Source of the DNA: an uncultured Lachnospiraceae bacterium
Lineage (GTDB): Bacteria > Bacillota > Clostridia > Lachnospirales > Lachnospiraceae
Assembly: GCA_947245585.1 (NCBI GenBank)
Contig: CAMXPV010000002.1
Location: 1-64,000 of the forward strand
Direction: 5' to 3'
Length of the DNA stretch: 64,000 nt
This document shows, piece after piece, positions 1-10,441 of this stretch. The notes beneath the pieces were generated by a model. The model ran no database searches, was not told where the DNA came from, and saw only the letters and a list, made by a program, of their open reading frames with translations. Both the position numbers and the translations under genes were made by a program. How positions within the stretch are numbered: position 1 is the first letter of the stretch; every line of letters begins with the position of its first letter.

Positions 1-7
1 CCATGTC

Positions 8-958
8 ATGCCAATGTTTTATTTTAACATTTTCAGTGTGCTCACCTATGCGCTCTGTTTCTGGCTGATGCGAGGGGAACACGAACACTATCTGGCCATT
101 TATTTTATCACCTACATAGAAGTGCTGCTGCATTCTTTTGCGGCCACGATCTGCCTTGGCTGGCAGTTCGGGTTTGCCCAGTATATTATCGCGATTATTC
201 CTGTTGGCTTCTATATTTGTTATACATTGGATATCAGACGGCGCAAGTTCACGATCGCCACTGTGTCCGCGCTGTTTTCAGCGGTCGCGTTTTTGACCTG
301 TAAGTTTATCTCTTTCTTCATAGAGCCGGCCGTGATTTTAGATAACATTGCGCTTGAGCTTGCGCTTTATGTATTTAACTCGCTGTGCGCGTTTACCTTT
401 TTGATTCTTTTTTCCTTGGTCTTCATTTTTGAGATCAAGCTTTCCAGCAATCAGCTCAAACACCAGAATGCTATTTTGGATAAGTTAGCCAGTACGGACC
501 CTCTGACCGGCCTTTATAACCGGCGTAGCATGGATGTGTTTCTCTCTCAGGCGGTGGAGACCGAGTCCAATTTTGCCTTAATTATGTGTGATATTGACGA
601 TTTTAAGAAAGTAAACGATACCTATGGACATGATTTCGGGGATGTGGTGTTAAAGGGTGTTGCAAACATCACGACCGAACAGGTGAAAGAACATGGATAT
701 GTCTGCCGTTGGGGCGGAGAAGAGATATTGATTTTACTCAACAATGCCTCTGAGGAAAGTTCCTTCCGCATTGCGGAGAATATCCGCCGGAATGTGGCGA
801 ACCGCGTATTTGACTTGAATGAGAAATGGATTCACTGTTCCCTTACACTGGGCATTGCCCTTCACAACAGCGAAGAGGCTGTGGAGGACACGATCACCCG
901 CGCCGACTACAACCTCTACTGTGGTAAACGAAACGGCAAAAACGCCGTAGTTCTATAG
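8..958 (+). CDS. Membrane-bound GGDEF protein, probable diguanylate cyclase
   Basis: Probably makes cyclic di-GMP from two GTP at the membrane. The first half (about residues 1-145) is a run of roughly five hydrophobic helices with no recognisable sensor domain. The second half is a GGDEF domain starting near residue 160. Its signature is GGEE (residues 236-239, after RW), an accepted active-site form, and the metal-binding aspartate region DIDDFKKVND is intact. I see no RxxD inhibitory I-site upstream of the signature. The reading frame is open to the left edge, so the true start may lie outside the window. The gene is convergent with the next one and their 3' ends overlap by 6 bp. The signal sensed is unknown. 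Confidence 0.88.
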   Translation: MPMFYFNIFSVLTYALCFWLMRGEHEHYLAIYFITYIEVLLHSFAATICLGWQFGFAQYIIAIIPVGFYICYTLDIRRRKFTIATVSALFSAVAFLTCKFISFFIEPAVILDNIALELALYVFNSLCAFTFLILFSLVFIFEIKLSSNQLKHQNAILDKLASTDPLTGLYNRRSMDVFLSQAVETESNFALIMCDIDDFKKVNDTYGHDFGDVVLKGVANITTEQVKEHGYVCRWGGEEILILLNNASEESSFRIAENIRRNVANRVFDLNEKWIHCSLTLGIALHNSEEAVEDTITRADYNLYCGKRNGKNAVVL

Positions 959-1699
959 TTTCCGCACATGGCGGTCACCATGTAAAATCCGCTCCCTGTC
1001 AGAAGCGTTTAACTGCGTCAGCTTTCCGCTCTTGTCATAGTACGTTAAGAGCGTGGAGTTTTTAGCCATTGTCCGTCTTCCATCATCCGTAAGCAGATTG
1101 ATTACCTGTTCCAGATTCCCGGAACGGAGCTGTTTGCGGATTTTTTCATCCCGTTCGGCCTCTTTTGCTTCAAAATCGGCTTCCTGCTCCATGGGACCGG
1201 CCTCTGCAGCCGCTCCTGTCCCGCTGCGTTCAGCGCCTGCCGTCTCCGGATCGATTCCCTTGATCTTATAGTATTCCTGCGTGTAGCGCTCCGCTTCTTC
1301 CGGCGTTACATCCTCGGAGATGATGGTATCTTCCGGTGACTCATTCCAAATTTGATAGAGAAAATCCCGGATTGACCGTAACAGGTTTTTAAAGAAAGCG
1401 CCCATGGAACCGGACTGGGAATTCGCGGCCCCGGTCTTTTGAGCGGCCTCTTCGGCCTCTTTGCCTCCGTCCACACCCCTGCCGGACAGCTCCAACTTAA
1501 CACCCTGCTTCTTGATATCCGCGCCGGGTTTTTCATGAAGTTTTTTATCCTCGCCCTTCTCCTCTTTTTTTTCCGGGGCCGCCTGATTCTTTTGCTGATC
1601 CAGGCTGAACTTTTCCTGTCCCTCGGTATTTTTGGCGGGCTTTAATTGACTGCTGTAGTCATAGGCGGGGTTATCGCCGTCGCCGACCCTGTAGATCAT
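953..1699 (-). CDS. Conserved-looking hypothetical protein downstream of leuD
   Basis: I do not recognise the family. The 248-residue protein is highly charged. Residues 25-90 are a Lys/Glu/Gln-rich, probably disordered region. About residues 100-120 form an amphipathic, aromatic segment (FFKNLL, FLYQIW). The last 55 residues, rich in LLTDDGRR-type and SGKLTQLN-type motifs, look like a small folded domain ending in HVRKL. No signal peptide or clear membrane span is visible. A GGGGAA ribosome site precedes the ATG, which starts 3 bp after the leuD stop. It is therefore probably the last gene of the leuCD transcript, though nothing links it to leucine synthesis. Confidence 0.75.
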   Translation of the reverse strand: MIYRVGDGDNPAYDYSSQLKPAKNTEGQEKFSLDQQKNQAAPEKKEEKGEDKKLHEKPGADIKKQGVKLELSGRGVDGGKEAEEAAQKTGAANSQSGSMGAFFKNLLRSIRDFLYQIWNESPEDTIISEDVTPEEAERYTQEYYKIKGIDPETAGAERSGTGAAAEAGPMEQEADFEAKEAERDEKIRKQLRSGNLEQVINLLTDDGRRTMAKNSTLLTYYDKSGKLTQLNASDRERILHGDRHVRKL

Positions 1700-1702
1700 A
1701 GT

Positions 1703-2194
1703 TTATTCCCCTGCGTTAATATAGTTGACCAATCCTTCCGCATCAATGATCTTCTGCATGAACTCAGGGAACGCCTGGCCCTGGTAAGTGGTTTTCTTTG
1801 TCACATCTGTGATCACGCCGGAATCAAAATCCACCTCCACGGTATCTCCCGCTTCGATGGCAGCCGCCGCTTCGGGGCACTCCACGATGGGCAGGCCGAT
1901 ATTGATGGCGTTGCGGTAAAAGATTCTGGCGAAAGTCTCAGCAATCACACAGCTGACACCTGCCGCCTTGATGGCGATGGGCGCATGTTCTCTCGATGAA
2001 CCGCAGCCGAAATTTTTCGTTGCAACAATAATGTCGCCTTTTTTTACCTTGTCAATAAAAGTTTTGTCGATATCCTCCATGCAGTGCTGCGCCAACTCCG
2101 CCGGATCGGAGGAATTTAAGTAACGCGCCGGAATGATAACGTCCGTGTCTACATTGTCTCCATATTTGAACACTGTTCCCTTTGCTGCTTTCAT
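1703..2194 (-). CDS. leuD: 3-isopropylmalate dehydratase, small subunit
   Basis: Small (swivel) subunit of the heterodimer that isomerises 2-isopropylmalate to 3-isopropylmalate in leucine synthesis. The 163-residue length fits the LeuD/HacB type found in clostridia and archaea. Visible motifs are YLNSSDP near residue 27, the substrate-loop [10 protein letters not shown] near residue 62, and the [14 protein letters not shown] stretch. A GGAG ribosome site sits ahead of the ATG. It lies 50 bp after leuC and is clearly cotranscribed. leuA and leuB are not in the window. Confidence 0.96.
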   Translation of the reverse strand: MKAAKGTVFKYGDNVDTDVIIPARYLNSSDPAELAQHCMEDIDKTFIDKVKKGDIIVATKNFGCGSSREHAPIAIKAAGVSCVIAETFARIFYRNAINIGLPIVECPEAAAAIEAGDTVEVDFDSGVITDVTKKTTYQGQAFPEFMQKIIDAEGLVNYINAGE

Positions 2195-2244
2195 AGTATT
2201 CTCCTTTGAATCTTATTCTGTTGGATGTGCACTGCTCACTCGTT

Positions 2245-3510
2245 TCACGCAAGTTGACAGGGACAGGATATTTTTCCGGTCACCGCGCTTGCCGCCGCCA
2301 CGGCGGGGCTTGCCAGATAAATTTCCGAGTCTACATGTCCCATGCGTCCCACAAAGTTGCGGTTGGTGGTGGACACGCACCGCTCCCCTTCCGCGAGGAT
2401 TCCCATATAACCGCCAAGGCAGGGACCGCAGGTAGGCGTGCTGACGATGGCACCCGCCTCGATAAAGGTCTTAAGAAGTCCCTCTTCCATGGCCTGCAAA
2501 TAAATTTTCTGTGTAGCGGGAATCACGATACAACGCATTCCGTTTGCCACATGCCTTCCTTTCAGCACTTTCGCGGCGATTCTCAGATCGTCTAATCTGC
2601 CGTTGGTGCAGGAACCGATCACCACCTGGTCGATGGCGATGTCTTCCTTAATCTCGTCAATGGTCTTTGTGTTTTCCGGAAGATGGGGAAACGCCACCGT
2701 AGGACGCAGGGTGGAAAGATCAATGGTGTATTCCTCGTCGTAAACCGCATCCGCGTCCGCCTCGTAAATATGGTATTCTCTTGTACTATGTTCTTTCATG
2801 TATGCGATGGCAAGCTCATCCACCGGGAAGATACCGTTCTTGCCGCCTGCCTCAATCGCCATATTGGCGATGGTAAAGCGATCATCCATGGTCAGATTCG
2901 CAATGCCGTCTCCCGTAAACTCCATGGACTTGTAGAGCGCGCCGTCCACGCCGATCATACCGATGATGTGAAGAATCACATCCTTGCCGCTGACCCATTC
3001 GGCGGGCTTTCCTGTCAGGTTAAACTTGATGGCGGAGGGCACTTTAAACCATGCCTTGCCGGTAGCCATGCCGGCCGCCATATCCGTACTGCCGACTCCC
3101 GTGGAGAAAGCGCCGAGCGCCCCGTAAGTACAAGTGTGGGAATCCGCGCCGATAATCACATCTCCCGCCACCGTCAGGCCCTGTTCCGGTAAAAGGGCAT
3201 GTTCAATGCCCATCTGCCCTACCTCAAAATAGTTGGTAATCTCATTTTTCTTTGCAAACTCGCGGACACATTTACAGTGCTCCGCGGACTTGATATCCTT
3301 ATTGGGGACAAAATGATCTGGCACCAACGCAATCTTATCTTTATGGAAAACGCCGTTTACCTTCATTTTTTCCATTTCGTGAATCGCCACGGGGCTAGTG
3401 ATATCGTTGCCAAGCACCAGATCCAGATCGGCTTCGATCAGTTGTCCTGCCTCCACCTTATCTAAACCGGCGTGCGCTGCCAGAATTTTCTGCGTCATTG
3501 TCATTCCCAT
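2245..3510 (-). CDS. leuC: 3-isopropylmalate dehydratase, large subunit
   Basis: Catalytic aconitase-fold subunit of isopropylmalate isomerase, carrying a [4Fe-4S] cluster. The three cluster cysteines are seen in GSCTNGR (near residue 300) and TPTCGPC (near residue 360). The early [11 protein letters not shown] motif is also present. The 421-residue length matches the clostridial/archaeal LeuC branch rather than the longer enterobacterial form. AGGAGG lies 8 nt before the chosen ATG; in-frame ATGs follow at codons 3 and 5. A TATAAT element at 3550-3555 suggests its own promoter after the SGNH gene. Confidence 0.97.
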   Translation of the reverse strand: MGMTMTQKILAAHAGLDKVEAGQLIEADLDLVLGNDITSPVAIHEMEKMKVNGVFHKDKIALVPDHFVPNKDIKSAEHCKCVREFAKKNEITNYFEVGQMGIEHALLPEQGLTVAGDVIIGADSHTCTYGALGAFSTGVGSTDMAAGMATGKAWFKVPSAIKFNLTGKPAEWVSGKDVILHIIGMIGVDGALYKSMEFTGDGIANLTMDDRFTIANMAIEAGGKNGIFPVDELAIAYMKEHSTREYHIYEADADAVYDEEYTIDLSTLRPTVAFPHLPENTKTIDEIKEDIAIDQVVIGSCTNGRLDDLRIAAKVLKGRHVANGMRCIVIPATQKIYLQAMEEGLLKTFIEAGAIVSTPTCGPCLGGYMGILAEGERCVSTTNRNFVGRMGHVDSEIYLASPAVAAASAVTGKISCPCQLA

Positions 3511-3549
3511 ATGTGGTTCCTCCTGTTGTCATGAAACTTCTTTGCGGCT

Positions 3550-3555
3550 ATTATA
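3550..3555 (-). promoter_or_regulatory. Putative -10 of the leuCD promoter
   Basis: A perfect TATAAT on the minus strand lies 40 bp upstream of the leuC ATG. The matching -35 is weak (TTTATA or TTTTAT at 16-17 bp). The leader would be only about 33 nt, so there is no room for a T-box or leader peptide. Confidence 0.5.
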
Positions 3556-3570
3556 TCATAAAGCAGAAAT

Positions 3571-4293
3571 TTATAAAAGCCCTTCCAAAACCGTCTGCGC
3601 ATAGCCTTCCCGCCCGGCGGCGCTTAAATGTATACCGTCCGCGCAGATCCATTCCGCATTTTGGGATGCCGCCTGTGTCCAATCGATGATATGGACATTC
3701 TCATTTGTCTCGGCCAGCTGACGGATGGTAGCATTGGCTTCTTCCTGCCAACTGAGCTCCCTTCCATAAACGGTAACCCAGTAAATCGTCCGTTCACTGC
3801 CCAACCGATTAATCAACTCCTGTCCTTTTGCCAGGCTGAATGCGCCGTTTGTCCCAAGTCCGATCACGACCGTCTGCCGAAGCAGCCCCTGCTGTTCCAA
3901 CGAATTCAGGACACTGTCCGCCGCTGTAAACTGTCTGGATACTTTTGCATCAATGACAAAATCCGGCATTTTTTCCAGAATCGAAGAGGATCCTCCCAAC
4001 ATGACAGAATCCCCCACCATGGTGACTGAAAGGGGCTGTGCCGGTGCCGCTTCTTGGATAGCCTCTGCCTGTGCAGGCGCTGTTTCTTCCAGGGGCGTGG
4101 CCTGTTCTTGTAAAACAGCCTCAGGCGCAGCCTCCGGAGGGACCTCTTCCACAACACCTTCCGGCTGTGCCGGTGCCTCGCAGGCTGCTTGTACATCCAT
4201 AAGTGTACCGGGTACGACGAACAGAAGCGCCGGTGCCAAAATAATACGTAAAGTCATGATTACTTTTTTTACTGCGTCACTTTTTCTTTTCAC
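3571..4293 (-). CDS. Secreted SGNH-family hydrolase/acyltransferase domain protein
   Basis: An exported serine hydrolase of the SGNH/GDSL fold, resembling the C-terminal catalytic domain of OatA-type peptidoglycan O-acetyltransferases but without their membrane acyltransferase half. Residues 1-36 form a signal peptide (Lys/Arg-rich start, hydrophobic core, VQA-A cleavage). Residues 40-88 are a Pro/Glu/Ala-rich linker. Block I is GDS (Ser96), block III is GLGTN (Asn149), and block V is DGIH (Asp220, His223). The GTG start at 4293 is chosen because AGGAAA lies just upstream; an ATG at 4305 has no ribosome site. Substrate unknown; cell-wall sugar or acetyl groups are an inference. Confidence 0.78.
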   Translation of the reverse strand: MKRKSDAVKKVIMTLRIILAPALLFVVPGTLMDVQAACEAPAQPEGVVEEVPPEAAPEAVLQEQATPLEETAPAQAEAIQEAAPAQPLSVTMVGDSVMLGGSSSILEKMPDFVIDAKVSRQFTAADSVLNSLEQQGLLRQTVVIGLGTNGAFSLAKGQELINRLGSERTIYWVTVYGRELSWQEEANATIRQLAETNENVHIIDWTQAASQNAEWICADGIHLSAAGREGYAQTVLEGLL

Positions 4294-4398
4294 GATTTTC
4301 CTCATTTCTGCGCAAAAAAGTATTTTCCCGTTCACACAGTTCTCAATTGGAACTACGGTGCAGGATAATTTGCACCATACATTATATTCCAATCAAGC

Positions 4399-4427
4399 AT
4401 TATAATATGACTTTTTCTAAAATTCAA
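4399..4427 (-). promoter_or_regulatory. Sigma-A promoter of the SGNH hydrolase gene
   Basis: TTGAAT (4422-4427), a 17-bp spacer, and a perfect TATAAT (4399-4404) read on the minus strand. It sits between the histidine kinase stop and the hydrolase, giving a leader of about 100 nt before the GTG start. Confidence 0.7.
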
Positions 4428-4472
4428 TCTTTTTATTTTATTTTCACAGGTCTGACTTCTGCTTTTGGTGTT

Positions 4473-6815
4473 TCAGAGCACTTTCCAACGCAGAGTAACC
4501 TTAAACAAATCCCCGTCAATCCCGATCTGCATGGTGCCTTCCTGAAGCTCCACAAAACTTCTGGCGATGGCAAGGCCCAGTCCGCTTCCATCGGTGCTTC
4601 TGGCGCTGTCGCCGCGGACAAACCGTTCTGTCAGACTTTCCGGCACCACATTAAGTTCTGAACCGGAAATATTTTTCAATTCGATGTACGCCTCATCCCC
4701 ACGCCTTTCCACGGTCACATAAACTCTTGTGTGGGGCATGGCATACTTAATTACATTGGTATACAGATTATCAAAAATCCGGCAGGTTTTCTCCCCGTCC
4801 AACAGGAGAAACAGCTTCTGATCGGGGATTGCGAAGCGGAATGTCAGATCCGCCTCCCTGGCCCTGTCCTCGTATTCCAGATAGACTTGCCGCACCAAAT
4901 TACAGATATCCACCTTTTCCCTGTGGAAAGTTACACTGCCGCTGTTTGCCTTGCTCACTTCAAAGAGGTCTTCAATCAGCGCTTTTAGACGAAGGGATTT
5001 TCGTTCCAACACACCCAGATATTCCCTGCGTTGGTTTTCCGTCACACCCTCCTCCTGCAGAAGGTCGATATAGGTGATGATGGCCGTGAGCGGTGTCTTT
5101 AAATCATGGGACACGTTGGTGATCAGCTCCGTGCGCATGCGCTGGCTCTTGACCTCCTCCTCCACCGCCGTGGAAAAGCCGGTTTGAATCCGGTTCAATT
5201 CTTCCTTGCAGGATTCAAACATGCCCCAGTCATCCGTAAACGCCGTCTGCAGATTGCCGCCCGCGATGGAGCGCACCGAACCGAGCATGCAGGCATACTT
5301 ATCCTGGATGAAACCGATATATTTCTTTAAGCAGAAATAGAGAAAAACCGAGTAAATAACCAATAAAAATACGGCAAAAATCCAAAAGAGACTCAAAAAA
5401 GCCAGAATCAAATAATTGACTGCCAGTACTTTCAGCAGAGGTACGTGGATGTCCTCATCCAAGTCCAAATGCTGCATTTCCCTGACAAACCGCAGCCTCC
5501 TTCGGTGGACGGTAACACGCAGACGGCGGTAAACCCGCAGCCCGAGCCAACGCTTCCGGAAATAGGTTCTAAACCCGAACACATAGACCTGACACAGCGC
5601 AGTCACCAACGTATACCACAGGGTGAAGGATGCCGTCAGAAAGAATAGATTGAGCACCAACACAATCCCATCTGCCATGGCGGGGGAAAGCACCGGAAGC
5701 AGGCTCTGGATGGCAAAGGGAAGACTGTAAGCCCAATGTTCGGTCATTGTGCACTGTACCATGCCGATGGCCAATTCCCCCAACAGGAGAAAGGCGGTAA
5801 CAAGCAGTATGACTACGCTCTCAATATGCAGAGGCAGAAGACACCGTTCATGCAAATGATACCCTTTCCACAGGGGCAAAAGGAGCGCCCCAAGGCCAAG
5901 AAATACCAGAATCAGGGAAAAGAACTGCCGAATGCCGCTGTTGTAATAATTTCCCGCAGTCTGGGCGGCGGGAAACATGGGGGAAACAGCCTTGATCTGC
6001 GCCAACTGCGTCTCCGTGATGGCGTAGCAGATCACACAATTTTTGGGCAGATTCATCACATGCAGACGCATCTGTCGTATTTCACCGATTTTACTGTTGT
6101 AGGCAATCTCCTCTTCCCAGTTTACACCGCTGTAAGCGGAATAGGACAATCTTTCATACAGGCTTCGCTCCAGGTAACGGCTTTGCATCACCCGCTGTAC
6201 GCTCTTTAAAAGGCCGTCGGTGTCGCCGCTTCGCACCCACACATGGGAGAGGGCCCCGTCCTCATTAAAATACATTTTAATATAATAGGGGTACTCTGCC
6301 CCTAAAGCGGCATCCGCATCCTCTTCTCCCAGAGCGGTCAGATCCCGTTCCGTGTTTGCTAAAAGGTTCTGACTACTACAGTCAATTATTTTGTAGTCCG
6401 TTCGCGCGGCAAGGCCTCCGGCAAAGGAAAGCTCCCATTCCTCAAGGAGTTCATCCAGTGTTTCCCCCGCGTAGGAAAGAGGGGTATCGTCCCCGAAATC
6501 ATAGTATTCTTTTACGTTTTCGGCAGTTCCTCCTTCCGCTGAGAGATAAATGTTCTGATAGGCTAGCTCAGTGCCCGTTTCCTGTTCCTGAAGCTGTTTG
6601 TAAAGCACCATGTTGGACTGATAGATTTCATGCAAAAATTCACTTCCGGAAAGAATATCAGGTTCTTCCGTGGCTGCCTGCTCCTGAAAAACCGGATATT
6701 GCGACAAAAAGACCGCATCGGCTGCAAAAATCAGAAAGATGGCTGCAAAGAGACCGCCTGACTTCTTTTTTGCGTTTGTTTTCCTACGTTCCCTGTTTTT
6801 CAATTTTGTATCCAA
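4473..6815 (-). CDS. Large membrane sensor histidine kinase
   Basis: Partner kinase of the adjacent OmpR-type regulator; the genes overlap by 32 bp. The N-terminal helix (about residues 20-40) is followed by an external region to about residue 295. Several further hydrophobic spans follow between about 296 and 505, an unusually large membrane module. The catalytic part has the HisKA motif SHDLKTP with phosphoacceptor His570, an N-box (DNLYTNVIKYA), and a G-box (DGSGLGLAIA) near residue 742. The start is a TTG preceded by AGGTGG. At 780 residues it is about twice a typical OmpR-linked kinase. The sensed signal is not evident. Confidence 0.9.
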   Translation of the reverse strand: MDTKLKNRERRKTNAKKKSGGLFAAIFLIFAADAVFLSQYPVFQEQAATEEPDILSGSEFLHEIYQSNMVLYKQLQEQETGTELAYQNIYLSAEGGTAENVKEYYDFGDDTPLSYAGETLDELLEEWELSFAGGLAARTDYKIIDCSSQNLLANTERDLTALGEEDADAALGAEYPYYIKMYFNEDGALSHVWVRSGDTDGLLKSVQRVMQSRYLERSLYERLSYSAYSGVNWEEEIAYNSKIGEIRQMRLHVMNLPKNCVICYAITETQLAQIKAVSPMFPAAQTAGNYYNSGIRQFFSLILVFLGLGALLLPLWKGYHLHERCLLPLHIESVVILLVTAFLLLGELAIGMVQCTMTEHWAYSLPFAIQSLLPVLSPAMADGIVLVLNLFFLTASFTLWYTLVTALCQVYVFGFRTYFRKRWLGLRVYRRLRVTVHRRRLRFVREMQHLDLDEDIHVPLLKVLAVNYLILAFLSLFWIFAVFLLVIYSVFLYFCLKKYIGFIQDKYACMLGSVRSIAGGNLQTAFTDDWGMFESCKEELNRIQTGFSTAVEEEVKSQRMRTELITNVSHDLKTPLTAIITYIDLLQEEGVTENQRREYLGVLERKSLRLKALIEDLFEVSKANSGSVTFHREKVDICNLVRQVYLEYEDRAREADLTFRFAIPDQKLFLLLDGEKTCRIFDNLYTNVIKYAMPHTRVYVTVERRGDEAYIELKNISGSELNVVPESLTERFVRGDSARSTDGSGLGLAIARSFVELQEGTMQIGIDGDLFKVTLRWKVL

Positions 6816-7503
6816 CGCCCCACACCACCTTTAAGTATTTTGGTTCCCGGGGATTGATCTCAATTTTTTCCCGGATTTTTCTGATATGCACCATGATTGT
6901 ATCTGTGTTGATGGCCTGTTCATTCCAGACCCGCTCATAGATCTCCTCCGCCGAAAACACGCGTCCCGGACTCTTAATCAAAAGCAGCAGGATTTTAAAC
7001 TCTGTCGGGGTAAGTTTTACGGGATTGCCGTCCAGAAAAACTTCCACCGTGTCCTCGTGTACCTCAAGACCGCCGGCCGTATAGATTTTTTCTTTATCGC
7101 TCTCTTCGTTTTGTCTGCTTTGCATCTCCAGATAGCGGCCATACCGCCTTAAATGGGAATTGACTCTTGCCAGAAGCTCCATGGTGGTGAACGGCTTTGT
7201 CACATAGTCGTCCGCACCCATATTAAGCCCCATAATCTTGTCCACTTCCTCCGATTTTGCCGAGAGCATGATGACAGGGAATTCATAATTTAACTCCCGC
7301 ATCCGCATCACCATATTGATGCCGTCCATTCGGGGCATCATCACATCCACGATGGCAAGATGAATGGTCTCTCTTTTCATGACCGCAAGGCCTTCCACAC
7401 CGTCTGCCGCCTGATAGACGGTATAGCCCTGGTTTTTCAGGTAAATCTCTATTCCCTCCCGTATGTCTTTGTCATCCTCTACAATCAAAATGTGATAGTC
7501 CAT
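6784..7503 (-). CDS. OmpR/PhoB-family response regulator
   Basis: DNA-binding response regulator. The receiver domain (about residues 1-118) has the acidic pair EDD near residue 10, phosphoacceptor Asp53 in IVDVMMPRMDG, and a conserved MLSAKSE lysine. A winged-helix output domain occupies the C-terminal half, with TPTEFKILLLL and VWGVGYKIE. The ATG at 7503 is chosen because GGAGG lies 8 nt upstream; an in-frame GTG exists at 7512. It is the first gene of a two-gene operon with the sensor kinase. Confidence 0.95.
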   Translation of the reverse strand: MDYHILIVEDDKDIREGIEIYLKNQGYTVYQAADGVEGLAVMKRETIHLAIVDVMMPRMDGINMVMRMRELNYEFPVIMLSAKSEEVDKIMGLNMGADDYVTKPFTTMELLARVNSHLRRYGRYLEMQSRQNEESDKEKIYTAGGLEVHEDTVEVFLDGNPVKLTPTEFKILLLLIKSPGRVFSAEEIYERVWNEQAINTDTIMVHIRKIREKIEINPREPKYLKVVWGVGYKIEKQGT

Positions 7504-7591
7504 CGTCTCCACCTCCGCTTTCCCCTATCATAACCGAAACATCTAAACAGAAACCGCTGACAATTCTTAATTAATTCTAAATAATGAGAAA

Positions 7592-7622
7592 GGCACCCCG
7601 TCCGGATGACCGGCGGAATGCC
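7592..7622 (-). terminator. Probable argC terminator
   Basis: An interrupted GC-rich stem (GGCA..CCGG arm paired with CCGG..TGCC, 4-nt loop) lies 11 bp after the argC stop. The minus-strand tail is only moderately T-rich (TTTCTCATTATTT), so confidence is limited. Confidence 0.55.
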
Positions 7623-7632
7623 CCTAATTTTT

Positions 7633-8595
7633 TTATACCCGATTCAAATCAAGTCCCTTTGCCTCGTCGCACCCAAGAATGATGTTCATACATTGGATTG
7701 CCGCGCCGGAAGCGCCTTTTCCCAAATTATCAAACTGGGAAGAGACAACGATGCGCTCCTCGTTTCCCGTCACGTATATTTTCAGCCCGTCCCAACCGGA
7801 CAATCCGTTTCCGGCAAGAAATCCACCGGCGGCTACTGAATCGTCCGGGGCGCTCACCTGAATAAACCGTTGATTCTGGTAGTAAGAGGCATAATAATCT
7901 AACAACGATTCCGTTGTCTGTCTTTTCGACAGCATATCCGCGTAAAAGGGCACGGAGACAACCATGCCGCTGTAATAATCGTCAATAATCGGTGAAAACA
8001 AAGGCGTGCGCGCAAGTCCTGTGATTTTTTTCATCTCTTTTAAGTGCTTATGCTGTTGGGTCAGTGCATACTCTCTCCCGGATGATAATTCTGCCGGCCT
8101 GTCCTCGCTTTCATAGGCCGCAATCGTCTTTTTACCGGCCCCGCTGTACCCGGAAATGGCAAAACTGCTTACCGGATAGTCTCTTGAAAGGATTCCCCCG
8201 GCAATAAGCGGGTACACAAGAGAGATAAAACCGGAAGCATAACATCCCGGAACGGCAATCCTCTTTCCGCTTTTAATGGCCGATCTGTGCGTGTCCGACA
8301 ATTCCGGGAATCCGTATGCCCAGCCTTCCTCAGTCCGGTGTGCCGTGGACGCGTCGATGATCACCACATCTTCGTTTTCCACAAGCGCCACAGATTCTCT
8401 GGCCGCCTCGTCGGGTAAACAGAGAAATGTGATATCGGACGCGTTGATCAATTTTTTACGCTCATCCGGATCTTTTCTCAATTCCGGGGTAATGTGCAGT
8501 AATTCAATATCGTCGCGGCGTTTAAACCGTTCGTTGATCCTAAGTCCTGTTGTCCCTTCGCTTCCGTCGATAAAAACCTTTGTTTTCATAACCAT
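7633..8595 (-). CDS. argC: N-acetyl-gamma-glutamyl-phosphate reductase, type 2
   Basis: NADPH-dependent reduction of N-acetylglutamyl-5-phosphate to the semialdehyde in arginine/ornithine synthesis. The N-terminal nucleotide-binding stretch is DGSEGTTGLRI, the active-site cysteine is Cys118 in VPGCYASG, and HLKEM marks the catalytic-domain helix. The 320-residue length and the short N-terminal glycine motif place it in the shorter type-2 AGPR branch. GAGG precedes the ATG; MKTK at 8589 is an alternative. It stands alone: argB, argD and argJ are not in the window, and terminator-like hairpins flank it. Confidence 0.95.
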   Translation of the reverse strand: MVMKTKVFIDGSEGTTGLRINERFKRRDDIELLHITPELRKDPDERKKLINASDITFLCLPDEAARESVALVENEDVVIIDASTAHRTEEGWAYGFPELSDTHRSAIKSGKRIAVPGCYASGFISLVYPLIAGGILSRDYPVSSFAISGYSGAGKKTIAAYESEDRPAELSSGREYALTQQHKHLKEMKKITGLARTPLFSPIIDDYYSGMVVSVPFYADMLSKRQTTESLLDYYASYYQNQRFIQVSAPDDSVAAGGFLAGNGLSGWDGLKIYVTGNEERIVVSSQFDNLGKGASGAAIQCMNIILGCDEAKGLDLNRV

Positions 8596-8624
8596 GCCTG
8601 TCCTCTCTGCGTGTTCTCATTAAG

Positions 8625-8675
8625 AAAAACCTTACCAATTTTCAGCTTTCCCACTTGAAAATCAGTAAGGTTTTT
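8625..8675 (-). terminator. Terminator after ilvC
   Basis: An 11-bp perfect stem (8625-8635 with 8665-8675) is extended by an inner ATTTTCA/TGAAAAT pairing. On the minus strand the outer arm ends in TTTTT, directly after ilvC and before argC. The arms are A/T-symmetric, so it could act on either strand. Confidence 0.75.
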
Positions 8676-8703
8676 GCTCATAAAGTATACGAAAACCTGC
8701 TTA

Positions 8704-9756
<1,053 letters not shown>

Positions 9757-9795
9757 TTACTTTTGTATAACTGAAAGGGTCGCCCCTTGAGCTAA

Positions 9796-10296
9796 CTAGA
9801 GATATGTGACATGCTCAATGCCGCGGCTTAAGCCGGCGATACCGGTGCGGGCCAGTTCCAAAACCTCATAGCCATCCAAAACCGCAAGAAAGGCATCGAT
9901 CTTATCCTGATCGCCGATCAGTTCGATGGTAATGCTGCCCGGAGATACGTCCACGGGATCTGCGCGGTAAGCGTTCGCCACCGCAAAAATATCAATACGG
10001 TCTCTGGCCGACTGCACACGCACTTTTATCAATGCAAGTTCGCGGTACACGCTCTCACCGGGCTTCAATTCCTTGATATCCCGCACATCCACAAGCTTGG
10101 CCACCTGTTTTTCGATCTGTTCGAGGATCTCATCGTCCCCTGAGGTGACAATCGTAATGCGGGTATAACGCGGGTCCGCCGTCACGCCTGCGGTAATGCT
10201 GTCGATATTGTAACCGCGTCTGGAAAACAGGCCTGCGATGCGGCTTAAGACGCCGGATGTATTGTCAACCAATAACTGAAACACCTTTTTCTGCAT
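9796..10296 (-). CDS. ilvH: Acetolactate synthase small subunit (copy 2)
   Basis: Regulatory subunit that stimulates IlvB and confers valine feedback through its ACT domain. The N-terminal ACT domain begins FQLLVDNTSGVLSRIAGLF and is followed by the C-terminal ALS_ss domain (IDIFAVANAYRADPVDVSP). The start is ATG 10296 because AAAGGTG lies just upstream. Length is 166 residues. A strong promoter at 10383-10411 separates it from the first copy, so this copy and ilvC can be expressed independently of ilvB. Confidence 0.93.
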   Translation of the reverse strand: MQKKVFQLLVDNTSGVLSRIAGLFSRRGYNIDSITAGVTADPRYTRITIVTSGDDEILEQIEKQVAKLVDVRDIKELKPGESVYRELALIKVRVQSARDRIDIFAVANAYRADPVDVSPGSITIELIGDQDKIDAFLAVLDGYEVLELARTGIAGLSRGIEHVTYL

Positions 10297-10382
10297 ACAA
10301 TCACACCTTTCCATGAAAACTCACAAAAACCATGCCGTCCGATTTTCTTTTGGGCTGCCATTTGGCATAAACACTGTCAATC

Positions 10383-10411
10383 ATTGTAGCAACTTAAGCG
10401 GAAAAAGTCAA
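10383..10411 (-). promoter_or_regulatory. Promoter of the ilvH(copy 2)-ilvC unit
   Basis: Minus-strand TTGACT (10406-10411), 17-bp spacer, TACAAT (10383-10388). The leader is about 80 nt and contains a short TGCCAAATGGCA hairpin. I see no T-box features. Confidence 0.75.
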
Positions 10412-10441
10412 CCGCGCGTCGAAAAAACGTACTTCTCAGCC

